From NCBI GenBank assembly GCA_027486655.1, contig JAIXOR010000078.1, positions 1 through 64,000 on the forward strand: 64,000 bases of DNA, written 5' to 3'. The DNA is from Verrucomicrobiaceae bacterium. Lineage in GTDB: Bacteria; Verrucomicrobiota; Verrucomicrobiia; Verrucomicrobiales; Akkermansiaceae. Below the pieces are notes generated by a model. The model was not told where the DNA came from and did not search any database. It saw nothing but the letters and a program-made list of their open reading frames with translations. The number at the start of each line of letters is the position of its first letter. Positions within the stretch are counted from its first letter, which is position 1. The position numbers were made by a program, and so were the translations under genes. Positions 27,994 to 39,501 of this stretch are shown in pieces.

Positions 27994-29087
27994 TTTCGGG
28001 AGAGGCTGGCTTCGATGGCGTCGCACACCCGGTCCGCGGCGTTGGGGATGGCGAGGTCGCGAGCGGCTTTTGCCATGCGTTTGTAAGTTGGCAAGTCCTG
28101 CAGGATCGAAACGGCCATGGCGGCCAGCTTTTCGGGATCGAGATCGCGTTCCTGGACGAGTTTGGCGGCGCCGGCGGAGGAGAACACCTCGGCATTGCGC
28201 GTCTGGTGGTCATCCGCGGCGAAGGGGTAGGGCACGAGGATGGAGGGCTGCCCGGAAATGGCGATTTCGGTGAGGCTGGATGCGCCGGAGCGGGCGATGA
28301 CGAGATCCGCGACGGCGTAGGCGGAGGGCATCTGGTCGCAGAATCCGAGGACGTGGTGGTTGGCGCGGCCTTTCGAGAGTTCCAGCACGCGTTCGAAATC
28401 GAGGGCGCCGGCGATGTGGAGGACCTGATAGTCCTGGGGCAGCCTGGCGGAGGCCTCGGCGCAGAGTTCATTGAGGCGGCGGGCCCCCTGGCTGCCGCCG
28501 GTGACGAGGACAGTGGTCTTCGCGGGGTCCAGGCCAAAGCGGGCGGCGGCTTCCTCACGGCCGGGCGGGTGGAGGATTTCCGGGCGGACGGGGGTGCCTG
28601 TGTTGACCGTCTCGCGGTTCGGGAAAAATGTCTTTGCCGCATCCAGACCGAGGAAGACCTGGGTACAGAAGCGGCTGGTGAGCACATTCGCGCGGCCGGG
28701 CCGGGCGTTTGAGTCGTGGATGAAGGTTTTCACGCCGAGTTTGTGCGCGGCATAGACGGGCGGCAGCGAGGTGAACCCGCCCATGCCGAGCACGGCGTCC
28801 GCCCCGAAGTCCCGGATGATCTTCCTGCACAAGCCGATGGACCCCCAGGTTTTCCAGAGGAAGGGCAACATGCGCGGGGAGAGCGTGGGGGGCTTGGCCA
28901 CCGCTGGCACGGTCTTGAAGCGGAGGTGCGAGTATTTTGCCGAGGCTTCCGCATCCACCTTCTTTTCGGAAATGAGCAGCATCACCTCATGGCCGCGGGC
29001 ACGGAATGCCTCGCCGACGGCGATGCCGGGAAACAGGTGGCCGCCTGTGCCGCCACAGGCGATGAGGATTTTCAGGGGATGGGACAC
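27990..29087 (-). CDS. murG: UDP-GlcNAc:undecaprenyl-PP-MurNAc-pentapeptide GlcNAc transferase
   Basis: MurG makes lipid II from lipid I at the inner membrane. The start chosen is GTG 29087, giving 365 residues and VSHPLKILIACGGTGGHLFPG, the normal MurG N-terminus. An upstream ATG at 29159 would add 24 atypical residues. Motifs: GGTGGHLFPG, GADAVLGMGGFTSLPP, VTGGSQGARRLNEL, and the donor-binding ARSGASSLTEIAISGQPSILVPYP. The stop overlaps the start of murC-murB (ATGA). murD, murE, murF, mraY and ftsW, usual neighbours in a dcw cluster, are not in this window. Confidence 0.95.
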   Translation of the reverse strand: MSHPLKILIACGGTGGHLFPGIAVGEAFRARGHEVMLLISEKKVDAEASAKYSHLRFKTVPAVAKPPTLSPRMLPFLWKTWGSIGLCRKIIRDFGADAVLGMGGFTSLPPVYAAHKLGVKTFIHDSNARPGRANVLTSRFCTQVFLGLDAAKTFFPNRETVNTGTPVRPEILHPPGREEAAARFGLDPAKTTVLVTGGSQGARRLNELCAEASARLPQDYQVLHIAGALDFERVLELSKGRANHHVLGFCDQMPSAYAVADLVIARSGASSLTEIAISGQPSILVPYPFAADDHQTRNAEVFSSAGAAKLVQERDLDPEKLAAMAVSILQDLPTYKRMAKAARDLAIPNAADRVCDAIEASLSRK

Positions 29088-29225
29088 GCGAGGAGGATGA
29101 ACAGCCGGAATGGCGTGAAAACCGTGGATTTCCACGACCGTCCGGGAGTCTTTAAGCAAATCTTAAATATCCGGCAATCCTCAAAACCCGTCGGGAGATG
29201 AAATCTCGCGCGGCGGCGGTCCGGG

Positions 29226-29699
29226 TCAGCGCATGACCACTGCGAGGAGGAACTTCTGGAGGTTCAGGTAGAGCATCGAGCGCAACAGGGCGGCTCCGCT
29301 CTCGGCGGTGAGGCGGGCTGGGTCGAAGTCCTCCTCCGGGCCGAAACGATGGCGATCCTCGATGGCGAGGCGCGCTTGATTGAGGGCGCTGTACCATTTC
29401 ATGGCGTCGTCACGGGTGATCCAGAGCGGGCCCTCGCCGCCGCCTGCCTGTGAGTGGGCCTCGGCGACCGCGGCGGCCACATGGGCCACATCGGAGCGGA
29501 AGGCCTCGTCGAGGTCCGGCACGATGAACTCCTGCCAGTCCTCGGCGAGGGCTTCGTGATTGATCAAGGCACCGAGGCGCTCGGCCAGAGGCTCGTCGGC
29601 GGAAAGCGCGTCGTGGGGGATGCCGCCGAGGACGTTCCAATCACCTCCGTCCATCACATCGATGCGCAGGCCGCCTTCCAGTGTTTGCTGGATTCTCAT
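29226..29699 (-). CDS. DUF2017-family protein
   Basis: A 157-residue acidic, mostly helical protein. It matches the DUF2017 family in length and position: in other bacteria, including Actinobacteria, this family is encoded directly after clpS. ALINHEALAEDWQEFIVPDL and DAMKWYSALNQARLAIEDR are the clearest conserved-looking segments. Its ATG overlaps the clpS TGA as ATGA, so translation is coupled. The function is unknown; the repeated pairing with ClpS suggests a link to regulated proteolysis (inference). Confidence 0.75.
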   Translation of the reverse strand: MRIQQTLEGGLRIDVMDGGDWNVLGGIPHDALSADEPLAERLGALINHEALAEDWQEFIVPDLDEAFRSDVAHVAAAVAEAHSQAGGGEGPLWITRDDAMKWYSALNQARLAIEDRHRFGPEEDFDPARLTAESGAALLRSMLYLNLQKFLLAVVMR

Positions 29700-29977
29700 G
29701 AGACCTTTTCGAGGGAGGTTCGCAGCTGGTGCGCCTGGAGCTGCTGGGCATAGAACTCCGCCTTCTCGCGCTCGCCGGTCCAGACGATCGAGCGGCCGGC
29801 ACGGTGCACCTGCATCATGAGCGCGGCGGCCTTTTTCTCACCGTATCCGAAAACCTTCATGAAGACCCAGGTGACGTATTCGGTGAGATTCACCGGATCA
29901 TCGTGCACCACCACATTCCACGGGAGGGTCGTGGCGGTTTCCTGCCGCGTCGTGGTGAGCGTGTCCGGATCGGCCAT
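29696..29977 (-). CDS. clpS: ATP-dependent Clp protease adaptor ClpS
   Basis: A 93-residue adaptor that delivers N-end-rule substrates to ClpA/ClpC-ClpP. Start ATG 29977 (MADPDTLT); 17 more open codons lie upstream but overlap ispG. The core is typical: PWNVVVHDDPVNLTEYV with the Asp-Asp binding residues, VFMKVFGYGEKKAAALMMQVH, and a C-terminal helix with EREKAEFYAQQLQAH. The gene begins 10 bases after the ispG stop and overlaps the DUF2017 gene by 4 bases. Confidence 0.93.
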   Translation of the reverse strand: MADPDTLTTTRQETATTLPWNVVVHDDPVNLTEYVTWVFMKVFGYGEKKAAALMMQVHRAGRSIVWTGEREKAEFYAQQLQAHQLRTSLEKVS

Positions 29978-29987
29978 GGCGTGTTTT

Positions 29988-31766
29988 TCAAACGGCTGCG
30001 GGCTGCGGGGCATCCACCCACTTGCCATGTTCGCGGATGAGGTCGATGAGGCGTTCCACCGCCTCTTCCTCGGGGATGTTGAACTTCACGGCGGTCTTGC
30101 CGACGTAGAGGTTGATCTTGTTAGGCGCGCCGCCGACGTAGCCGAAGTCCGCGTCCGCCATCTCGCCGGGGCCGTTGACAATGCAGCCCATCACCGCGAT
30201 GCGCACGCCCTTGAGGTGGCCGGTGGCGGCGCGGATTTTCTGGGTGGTGGACTGGAGGTTGAAGAGCGTGCGGCCGCAGCTCGGGCAGGCGACGTAGTCG
30301 GTCTTGAAAATGCGGGTGCCAGCGGCCTGGAGGATGTTGTAGGCCAGGCGCAGCGACTGGCCGGGAGCCGTTTCGCCACGGACGAGAACCGCATCACCGA
30401 TGCCGTCGCAGAGCAGCGAGCCGATGTTCCGCGCGGCGGGCAGCAGGGCTGTTAGAAAATCCTGGTTCTCCGATGGCGGCGTGAGCGTGTCCTTGAGCAG
30501 GATCGGATGGCGCGGATCCACCTTCGACGCCAAAAGGCGGAACGCAGGGATGACCTCCATGTCCGATCCATCGGAAACCGTGACCAGGCAAGGCTCCGGG
30601 CGGGCGTTCAGTGCAATCACCGCCGCATCGTCCTTCGGATCGATTTCCAGAACTCCGGATTTCTCCGCGATGATCTCCGGTTTGAAATCGCCCATCGAGG
30701 CGATCTTGTGAGCCAGCGCGTTCCAGCGGTCCTGCGTGGTGAACACCCGCACCGTGTTTTCCCCGCCCAGCGCGTGGCCCATGATGGTGACCGATGAACT
30801 ACGACGTCTCTCGTACGAGAACGGATCGTAGGAGGGCGTGAAGTTGCTGCTGGGAGGGCTGGTTTTTGCTTCTTTGTTGAATGGCTCCACCAGCGCACGG
30901 GCCACCGGGATCTCGTGCACGGCGTCCTCGGTTAGAGAAACGCGGACCGTGTCGCCAATGCCATCGGCGAGCAGCGAGCCGATGCCGATGGCACTCTTGA
31001 TGCGGCCGTCCTCGCCATCGCCGGCCTCGGTGACGCCGAGATGGATCGGGTAGTTCCAATCCGGCCCTTCCGCGCGGAGCCGCGCCACCAGCAGGCGGTA
31101 GGCCTCGATCATGACCTTCGGGTTGCTCGCCTTCATCGAGAAGATGAGCTCGTGGTAATCATGGTCCCTGGCGATGCGGGCAAACTCGAGTGCGCTCTCC
31201 ACCATGCCGAGCGGGGTGTCGCCATAGCGGTTCATGATCCGGTCGGAGAGGGAGCCATGGTTGGTGCCGATGCGCATGGCGCGGCCGAAGTCCTTGCAAA
31301 GCCTGACGAGCGGGGTGAACTCGTCGCGGATGCGTTCGAGCTCCTCTTCATACTGATCGTCGGTGTATTCGCGGATCTCGAACTTCTTCTTGTCCGCGTA
31401 GTTTCCCGGGTTCACGCGGATTTTCTCCACCCATTTGGCGGCTTCCAGCGCGGCATCCGGCTTGAAATGGATGTCCGCCACCAGCGGCACCTCGCATCCG
31501 GCGGCGCGGACTTCGCGGGCGATGTTTTCCAGATTCGCTGCGTAAACCCGCGTCTGGGCGGTGATGCGCACGATCTCGCAGCCCGCCTCGGCCAGGGCGA
31601 GCACCTCGGCGACGCAGGCCGGAGTGTCCCGGGTGTCCGAGGTGATCATCGACTGCACGCGGATCGGGTTGTTTCCGCCGATGCCGACATTTCCCACCTT
31701 CACCTCGCGGGTTTCTCGGCGGGCGTAGTGGAGCAGGTCCGGGCAGTAGGTCAGGGACGGATTCAT
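29988..31766 (-). CDS. ispG: (E)-4-hydroxy-3-methylbut-2-enyl-diphosphate synthase, long form
   Basis: IspG (GcpE) reduces 2-C-methyl-D-erythritol 2,4-cyclodiphosphate in the MEP pathway to isoprenoids, using a 4Fe-4S cluster. The protein has 592 residues, the long type with an extra central domain, as in Bacteroidetes, Chlamydiae and plants; E. coli IspG has about 370. The N-terminal TIM-barrel half contains NPIRVQSMITSDT, VPLVADIHFKP and RVNPGNYADKKKF. The C-terminal part carries the cluster cysteines in CPSCGRT and MGCIVNGPGEMADADFGYVG. It heads the minus-strand run that continues into clpS and the dcw genes. The undecaprenyl carrier used by MurG derives from this pathway. Confidence 0.96.
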   Translation of the reverse strand: MNPSLTYCPDLLHYARRETREVKVGNVGIGGNNPIRVQSMITSDTRDTPACVAEVLALAEAGCEIVRITAQTRVYAANLENIAREVRAAGCEVPLVADIHFKPDAALEAAKWVEKIRVNPGNYADKKKFEIREYTDDQYEEELERIRDEFTPLVRLCKDFGRAMRIGTNHGSLSDRIMNRYGDTPLGMVESALEFARIARDHDYHELIFSMKASNPKVMIEAYRLLVARLRAEGPDWNYPIHLGVTEAGDGEDGRIKSAIGIGSLLADGIGDTVRVSLTEDAVHEIPVARALVEPFNKEAKTSPPSSNFTPSYDPFSYERRRSSSVTIMGHALGGENTVRVFTTQDRWNALAHKIASMGDFKPEIIAEKSGVLEIDPKDDAAVIALNARPEPCLVTVSDGSDMEVIPAFRLLASKVDPRHPILLKDTLTPPSENQDFLTALLPAARNIGSLLCDGIGDAVLVRGETAPGQSLRLAYNILQAAGTRIFKTDYVACPSCGRTLFNLQSTTQKIRAATGHLKGVRIAVMGCIVNGPGEMADADFGYVGGAPNKINLYVGKTAVKFNIPEEEAVERLIDLIREHGKWVDAPQPAAV

Positions 31767-31820
31767 CTTTCCCTGCTATGTAACCGGGAAAACCGCCCGG
31801 TGCAACGGCTGCGTCGAGCC

Positions 31821-32168
31821 CTAGCTTTTCATGGCGAGCCTGAGAAGGATGCCGCCGACCTGCACCGCCACAAACACCCCGGCGACCACAAAGGCGTGGG
31901 GCCAGCGCAGGTAGCAGAACTGCCGCACCGCCCAGGCCGCCAGCAGGAAGCCGACCAGGAGCGCGAAGGGCCCCATGAACCAACTGCAAATCGCCGTGAT
32001 CACCGCGACTCCGAAGGCAATCATGAAGGTGCGGGCGATCGAGGCATCGGCCTCGTGGCGGGCGATGATCCACATCGTCAGGGACATGGCCAGCGAAGCG
32101 ATGAGGGCGACAAGCATGGGTCCGTCTATCATCCGGAACGCGACAGGTGAAAGGATAAACTCGAACAT
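31821..32168 (-). CDS. Small integral membrane protein, unknown
   Basis: A 115-residue protein from ATG 32168 (MFEFILSPVAF). The frame is open 18 codons further but without protein-like sequence. Four hydrophobic segments are visible: about 13-31 (MLVALIASLAMSLTMWII), 44-60, 62-75 and 92-110. An ARHEADASIA loop lies between the first two. The layout resembles small ATP synthase subunit I-type (AtpZ/AtpI) membrane proteins, but I see no decisive motif. It lies 54 bases upstream of ispG on the same strand. Confidence 0.55.
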   Translation of the reverse strand: MFEFILSPVAFRMIDGPMLVALIASLAMSLTMWIIARHEADASIARTFMIAFGVAVITAICSWFMGPFALLVGFLLAAWAVRQFCYLRWPHAFVVAGVFVAVQVGGILLRLAMKS

Positions 32169-32250
32169 GGCATTGGCCGCGGGAATGCAGTGCGCGTGGC
32201 TTGCCTCCGGCCGGATTGACACGGTGAGGGCCCCGCGTCATGGTCCGCGC

Positions 32251-33354
32251 ATGTCATCCGGAAAGCCAGCAACGCGAAGCGCCGCCAGAATGGCCGTGTT
32301 TCCGCTGGCTTGCTGGTTCCTCGCGTTGATGGCCTTCGCGCAGTTGCTGGTGGCCGGCATGGCGCTGGCCACGCGCTTCGAGGAATCCCGCGTGGTGAAG
32401 GTGGTGGAGAAAGAGGTTTCAAAACCCGTGGTCGTGCGCATCCCGGCCGCGGGGACCGCGCCAGCCCCCGCCGTGGTGTCGCGGCCACCGGCACCGGCCG
32501 CCACCACCGTGGAAGCGCCCCTTCCGCCCCCGACTCCGGTCCAGGCCCCCCAAATCGCCGATCCGCGTGCCGAAAGGCTGGTCGGCGAAGCCCGCGAGGC
32601 CCGCGTCGCCGGAGACATGGGCAAAGCCATCGTCAAGCTGGAGGAGGCTCTCACCCAGTCAGCCGAGGACCCGAACGTGCACTACGAACTCGGCCTGGTC
32701 CACGAGCAGATGGGCGTTTTCGACACGGCGGCCTCCCACTACGAAAAGGTCTTCCAAATGGGCGTGGCCGGTGCCGGTGCGCTCTATCCACTCGCCGCGG
32801 CCAAACTGCGCGATGGTTTCGAACAGCCGGACGCCATGCTCGGCAAGCTGTCGCTCGGCCGGGTGCGCATCTTCAACAACCCGAATCACGAGGGCGGCCA
32901 GCAGGTCATCCTCACCATCCCGGTGCAGAAGGCCCCGGCCGATGAGATCGATGTCAGCGAGATCGCCGTCTCGGTGGTCTTCTTCAACCGGACCACCAAG
33001 GGTGAAATCAGCCAGCTCGAGGACAAATCCTGGGTGCGCGAGCAGTGGGTGACCCTCCCCTTCGATTGGGCGGGTGGCGAGGAGGACCTGCGCATGACCT
33101 ACACGATCCCGCCGCAGGACGCGCAGACCGAGCACCTCTTCGGCGGACGGACGTATTACGGCCAGGTCGTTTCCCTCACCTACAAGGGAGAGGTGCTCGA
33201 CGTCCAGGCCTGGCCTCGCGACCTCGCCGCGCGCCTGCCCGGCAGACAGGTGGCCGCCGGACCGGCCAATCCCGTGCTGCCCGAGTTCCAGGACACGCTG
33301 CCGCCGGACTTTGATCCCGAACTGGGCGTCCTGCCACCGCCGCTTCCCGAATGA
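32251..33354 (+). CDS. Membrane-anchored TPR protein
   Basis: A 367-residue protein with one N-terminal transmembrane helix (about 15-37, VFPLACWFLALMAFAQLLVA), a Pro/Ala-rich linker (about 65-105) and a short TPR region (GEAREARVAGDMGKAIVKLE and NVHYELGLVHEQMGVFDTAA). A beta-rich C-terminal domain of about 200 residues follows (VRIFNNPNHEGGQQVILTIP, AVSVVFFNRTTKGE). No enzymatic motif is seen. Its TGA overlaps the ATG of the kinase/FGE fusion gene (ATGA), so they are coupled and probably work together in the envelope. Confidence 0.72.
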   Translation: MSSGKPATRSAARMAVFPLACWFLALMAFAQLLVAGMALATRFEESRVVKVVEKEVSKPVVVRIPAAGTAPAPAVVSRPPAPAATTVEAPLPPPTPVQAPQIADPRAERLVGEAREARVAGDMGKAIVKLEEALTQSAEDPNVHYELGLVHEQMGVFDTAASHYEKVFQMGVAGAGALYPLAAAKLRDGFEQPDAMLGKLSLGRVRIFNNPNHEGGQQVILTIPVQKAPADEIDVSEIAVSVVFFNRTTKGEISQLEDKSWVREQWVTLPFDWAGGEEDLRMTYTIPPQDAQTEHLFGGRTYYGQVVSLTYKGEVLDVQAWPRDLAARLPGRQVAAGPANPVLPEFQDTLPPDFDPELGVLPPPLPE

Positions 33355-34865
33355 GTTCACCCGACCCTGCCTCCACCACTCCGGATTCCGGCGATCGTCT
33401 GTTAGGCGAATACCGCCTCAAGACCCTTCTCTCCGAAAACACCGTGATCCGCCGCTGGCTTGCCGAGCAAGTCTCCGTTTCGCGCCGCGTTCTCGTCGAT
33501 GAGTTGAAACCCGGGCCCACCGCCCCGCGCGAGGAGTTCCTTGCCGACGTCCGCGCCAAGGCCGCGGTGGATCACCCGCTCATCGGCTCGGTGTTTGAGG
33601 CCGTGGCCGAGCCCGATTGTTGTTTCTTCGCCCACGAACTGCTTCCAGGTGCCTCGCTCGAGGAACGGCGGGAAGCCGGCGAGCCGATGAAACCCGCACG
33701 CCTCGCCCATGTCATCCGCCGCGTCGCCGAGGCCGAGCTTCACCAGGAGGGCGCGGGCATCGCCACCTCCCCGCTCGGCCTGGAACACATCCACCTCGAT
33801 GACCACGGAGTGATCCGCGTGGAAAACCTCGCTGAAGGCGGCCCGCGCAGCATCGATCATTCGTTTCGCGACATCGCCCGGCTCGGAGACAAGCTGCGCG
33901 CTCTGGTGGCCGACGGCCAACCGGGAGCCACCCGCATGCTCACCCTGCTCGGTTGGATGCGCGGCGAGGGCCTGGAGTCCCACCTCGGGTGGGAGCAGGT
34001 GCGTGACATCGCCCTGCAGATCGAGCAGCAGCTCGCGGAGCCGGTGGCTCCCGCACCCACCAAGGCCGCCCCGAAGTCCGGCGGCAAGGCACCGATCGCC
34101 CTGATCACCGGGGCCGCCGCGCTCATCGCCGTCGTCGGTGCGATCTTCGCGCTGAAGTCCACTCCGGATCCGCTCGATCAGCCGCTCGCCCAAAAGCTCC
34201 CGGAAACCGTCCTGATCCCCGCCGGACGCCACCCCACGGCCGATGGCACCGAGCACGAGCTCAAGAGCTTCCGCATCGTCCCCCACGAGGTGACCATTTC
34301 CCAATACGCCACCTTCCTCGAAACACTGGAAACCCTCGCCAAGGACAAACGCGAGCGCTCCTTCGATCACCCGGACCAACCCGCGGATAAATCCTCTCAC
34401 ATCCCGGAGGATTGGGCACAGCTGCTCGCCGCCGCCAAATCCAACAGCCTGTGGAACGGCCAGACCGTCAGCCTCGACGCACCCGTGGTCGGCGTGGACT
34501 GGTGGGATGGCTACGCCTATGCCGAGTGGAAACGCGGCCGCCTCGCCTCGCAGGAAGAATGGTTCGCCGCCCTGCGTCTGGACCTGCCCTCACCCGCCAC
34601 CCTCAAGCCGGCCGGGTGGATCGCCGTCACCTCGGAGACCGCCGACCGCACGCCCCGCGGCCTCGTCGGCATGGCGGGCTCCGTCTGCGAATGGACCCGC
34701 GAACCCGCGCCCAACCCCGCCAACCCTCTCGGCGAGCCGAAATGGGTGCTCATCGGCGGATCCTACCTCAAACCCGGAACCAACGCCCTGGCCCGCGAGT
34801 GGGTCGATGATCGCTCGCTGCGCCGCAAGGACCTCGGATTCCGCATCGTCTTCGACGCCGATTAG
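33351..34865 (+). CDS. Degenerate protein kinase fused to an FGE-sulfatase (SUMF1-like) domain
   Basis: A 504-residue protein. Residues about 15-230 look like a Ser/Thr kinase fold (GEYRLKTLLSENTVIRRWLA, DHPLIGSVFEAV, FAHELLPGASLEER). The catalytic positions are lost: the HRD/K..N region reads LEHIHLDDHG, and no DFG is visible. A transmembrane helix follows (about 248-268, APIALITGAAALIAVVGAIF). The C-terminal about 220 residues have the FGE-sulfatase pattern: PHEVTISQYATFLE, VGVDWWDGYAYAEWKRGRLA, QEEWFAAL, GMAGSVCEWT, IGGSYL, LGFRIVF. A role as a membrane-spanning sensor or scaffold is inferred. Confidence 0.82.
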   Translation: MSSPDPASTTPDSGDRLLGEYRLKTLLSENTVIRRWLAEQVSVSRRVLVDELKPGPTAPREEFLADVRAKAAVDHPLIGSVFEAVAEPDCCFFAHELLPGASLEERREAGEPMKPARLAHVIRRVAEAELHQEGAGIATSPLGLEHIHLDDHGVIRVENLAEGGPRSIDHSFRDIARLGDKLRALVADGQPGATRMLTLLGWMRGEGLESHLGWEQVRDIALQIEQQLAEPVAPAPTKAAPKSGGKAPIALITGAAALIAVVGAIFALKSTPDPLDQPLAQKLPETVLIPAGRHPTADGTEHELKSFRIVPHEVTISQYATFLETLETLAKDKRERSFDHPDQPADKSSHIPEDWAQLLAAAKSNSLWNGQTVSLDAPVVGVDWWDGYAYAEWKRGRLASQEEWFAALRLDLPSPATLKPAGWIAVTSETADRTPRGLVGMAGSVCEWTREPAPNPANPLGEPKWVLIGGSYLKPGTNALAREWVDDRSLRRKDLGFRIVFDAD

Positions 34866-34902
34866 AGACTCGGGGCGGAAATCCGCAGACCAACTAAACC
34901 AT

Positions 34903-34931
34903 TGAGTTTTTCTGAATTTCAGGAAAACTCA
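34903..34931 (+). promoter_or_regulatory. Hairpin directly before the 34936 start codon
   Basis: TGAGTTTTTCTGA (34903-34915) pairs with TCAGGAAAACTCA (34919-34931) across a 3-base loop. This gives 13 pairs with a single T-G wobble, ending 4 bases before the ATG at 34936. The AGGA at 34921-34924, the likely ribosome-binding site, is inside the stem. It could terminate the upstream pair of genes or mask the ribosome-binding site; there is no clean T run after it. Confidence 0.5.
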
Positions 34932-34935
34932 GGCA

Positions 34936-35544
34936 ATGACCAACGAGCAGCGTGCCAATTGGATCCGGAGGGGAATCATCCTCTTCGTCGCGCTCGTTGT
35001 GGTGCTGGGCGTTTGGTTCTTCCCGGAGAAAAAGGTGGAGAAAAAAGCCGCCACCGCCGATGCGGCGAAGCATCTCGTCGAGGTGCTCCATTTCCACCAA
35101 CCCGGGCTCGCCGAGAGCGAGACACTTGCCGACACGCTCAACAAAGTGGGCAAGAAATACGGCGAACAGGTCCTCATCACCCGCATCGACATCGCCAAAG
35201 ACCCCGCGCGGGCCAAGGCGGAGAAAGTCACCCAGGCACCGAAAGTGGTGATGATGGCCGGTGAGATCCGCGCCTGCAAATTCCAGGGCCTGTGGACCCA
35301 GGCGCAGATCGAGCGCAAACTCGACGAGATCCTCCACGGGCTCAAGCGCATGGGCAAGGACTGGCGGCCCGATGTGAAGGGCATGCAGACCGCCGCGGAA
35401 GCCCCGGCACCGGCACCGCCCTTGAAGGCCGCTTCTCCCCTCCAACCCGGCAAGCCGAACTTCCCGCCGCCCCCCGCCCCCACCAAAACCTTCCCGCCCG
35501 CAGGCGCCGCCACCCCGCAGAAACCCGCCCAACCCGCGAAATGA
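34936..35544 (+). CDS. Membrane-anchored thioredoxin-fold protein without CxxC
   Basis: A 202-residue protein with an N-in signal anchor (about 13-30, GIILFVALVVVLGVWFFP). A thioredoxin-like domain follows (about 46-130: HLVEVLHFHQPGLAESETLA, LITRIDIAKDPARAKAEKVT, APKVVMMAGEIRACKF). The position of the usual WCxxC is HFHQPG, so no redox activity is expected. The cis-Pro region TQAPKVV is kept. The last 55 residues are Pro/Ala-rich. It overlaps the next gene, an active-looking thioredoxin lipoprotein, by ATGA. An adaptor role is inferred. Confidence 0.72.
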   Translation: MTNEQRANWIRRGIILFVALVVVLGVWFFPEKKVEKKAATADAAKHLVEVLHFHQPGLAESETLADTLNKVGKKYGEQVLITRIDIAKDPARAKAEKVTQAPKVVMMAGEIRACKFQGLWTQAQIERKLDEILHGLKRMGKDWRPDVKGMQTAAEAPAPAPPLKAASPLQPGKPNFPPPPAPTKTFPPAGAATPQKPAQPAK

Positions 35545-36092
35545 AGACCCGGATTTCATCGGTGCTGGCCCTCACCCTCTGCGCCGCCGCCCTGCCCTCC
35601 TGCGACAAGGCGCGCAACCTCACCAGCCTCTTCGACAAGAAACCCAAGGCCGCCGGCGCGGCCACCCCCTACGACGGCCCGCTCGTCTCCCCGCTCGGCG
35701 CGGCAGACTACGATGCGTTCCCAAAGAAGCCCGGCCGCGTTGTGGTCATCGATTTCTACGCCGACTGGTGCGGACCCTGCCGCGAGCTGGGGCCCATCCT
35801 CGATGAGGCCGCCAATCTGCACAAAGGCCTCGTCCTCGTCGGCAAGGTCAACGTGGACAAAGCCAAGGAAATCGCCGCCCGCGAAGGCGTGAGCGGCATC
35901 CCGGACGTCCGCATCTACCGGGATGGCGAGCTCGTGGACCAGTTCCGCGGCTACCCCGGGCGGGACGAGGTCCTGCGCCGCATCGCCTCCCACACCGAGG
36001 GCCTCGCGCCGCTGCCCAAGGCCGCGCAGCCGAAGTCCTCCCTCAGTCCGATGGACAAGGACTGGATGCCCCAGGGCATGCAGAAGCGCTGA
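35541..36092 (+). CDS. Thioredoxin-domain lipoprotein
   Basis: A 183-residue protein starting at ATG 35541, coupled to the upstream gene. It has a signal peptide with lipobox (AAALPSC, Cys about 22). The thioredoxin domain spans about 55-150 and carries the active site DFYADWCGPCRELGPIL, the cis-Pro loop VSGIPDVRIYRDGE and the terminal GRDEVLRRI. WCGPC is the redox-active motif of classical thioredoxins. As an exported lipoprotein it likely acts as a periplasmic disulfide reductase or oxidoreductase. The last gene before carB, with a spacer of 141 bases. Confidence 0.88.
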   Translation: MKTRISSVLALTLCAAALPSCDKARNLTSLFDKKPKAAGAATPYDGPLVSPLGAADYDAFPKKPGRVVVIDFYADWCGPCRELGPILDEAANLHKGLVLVGKVNVDKAKEIAAREGVSGIPDVRIYRDGELVDQFRGYPGRDEVLRRIASHTEGLAPLPKAAQPKSSLSPMDKDWMPQGMQKR

Positions 36093-36233
36093 ATCCGCTT
36101 CATTTCGCACGAAACAGGAGGCTCCGGGCGCGGATGCCGCGGGTTTGCAATCCAACCCTTTACAAGCGGGAAATTCCCTGCCAAACCCCGTCCAATTTAG
36201 CCGCTCCGGCGCGCCGCGAACCAGCCTCTCATC

Positions 36234-39428
<3,195 letters not shown>

Positions 39429-39501
39429 GGTGGCCTGACCGTCAAAATTTGCTTGCGGAAAGTGTTCATAAATACACCATTTCCGCATTCGGCCTTAACT
39501 C

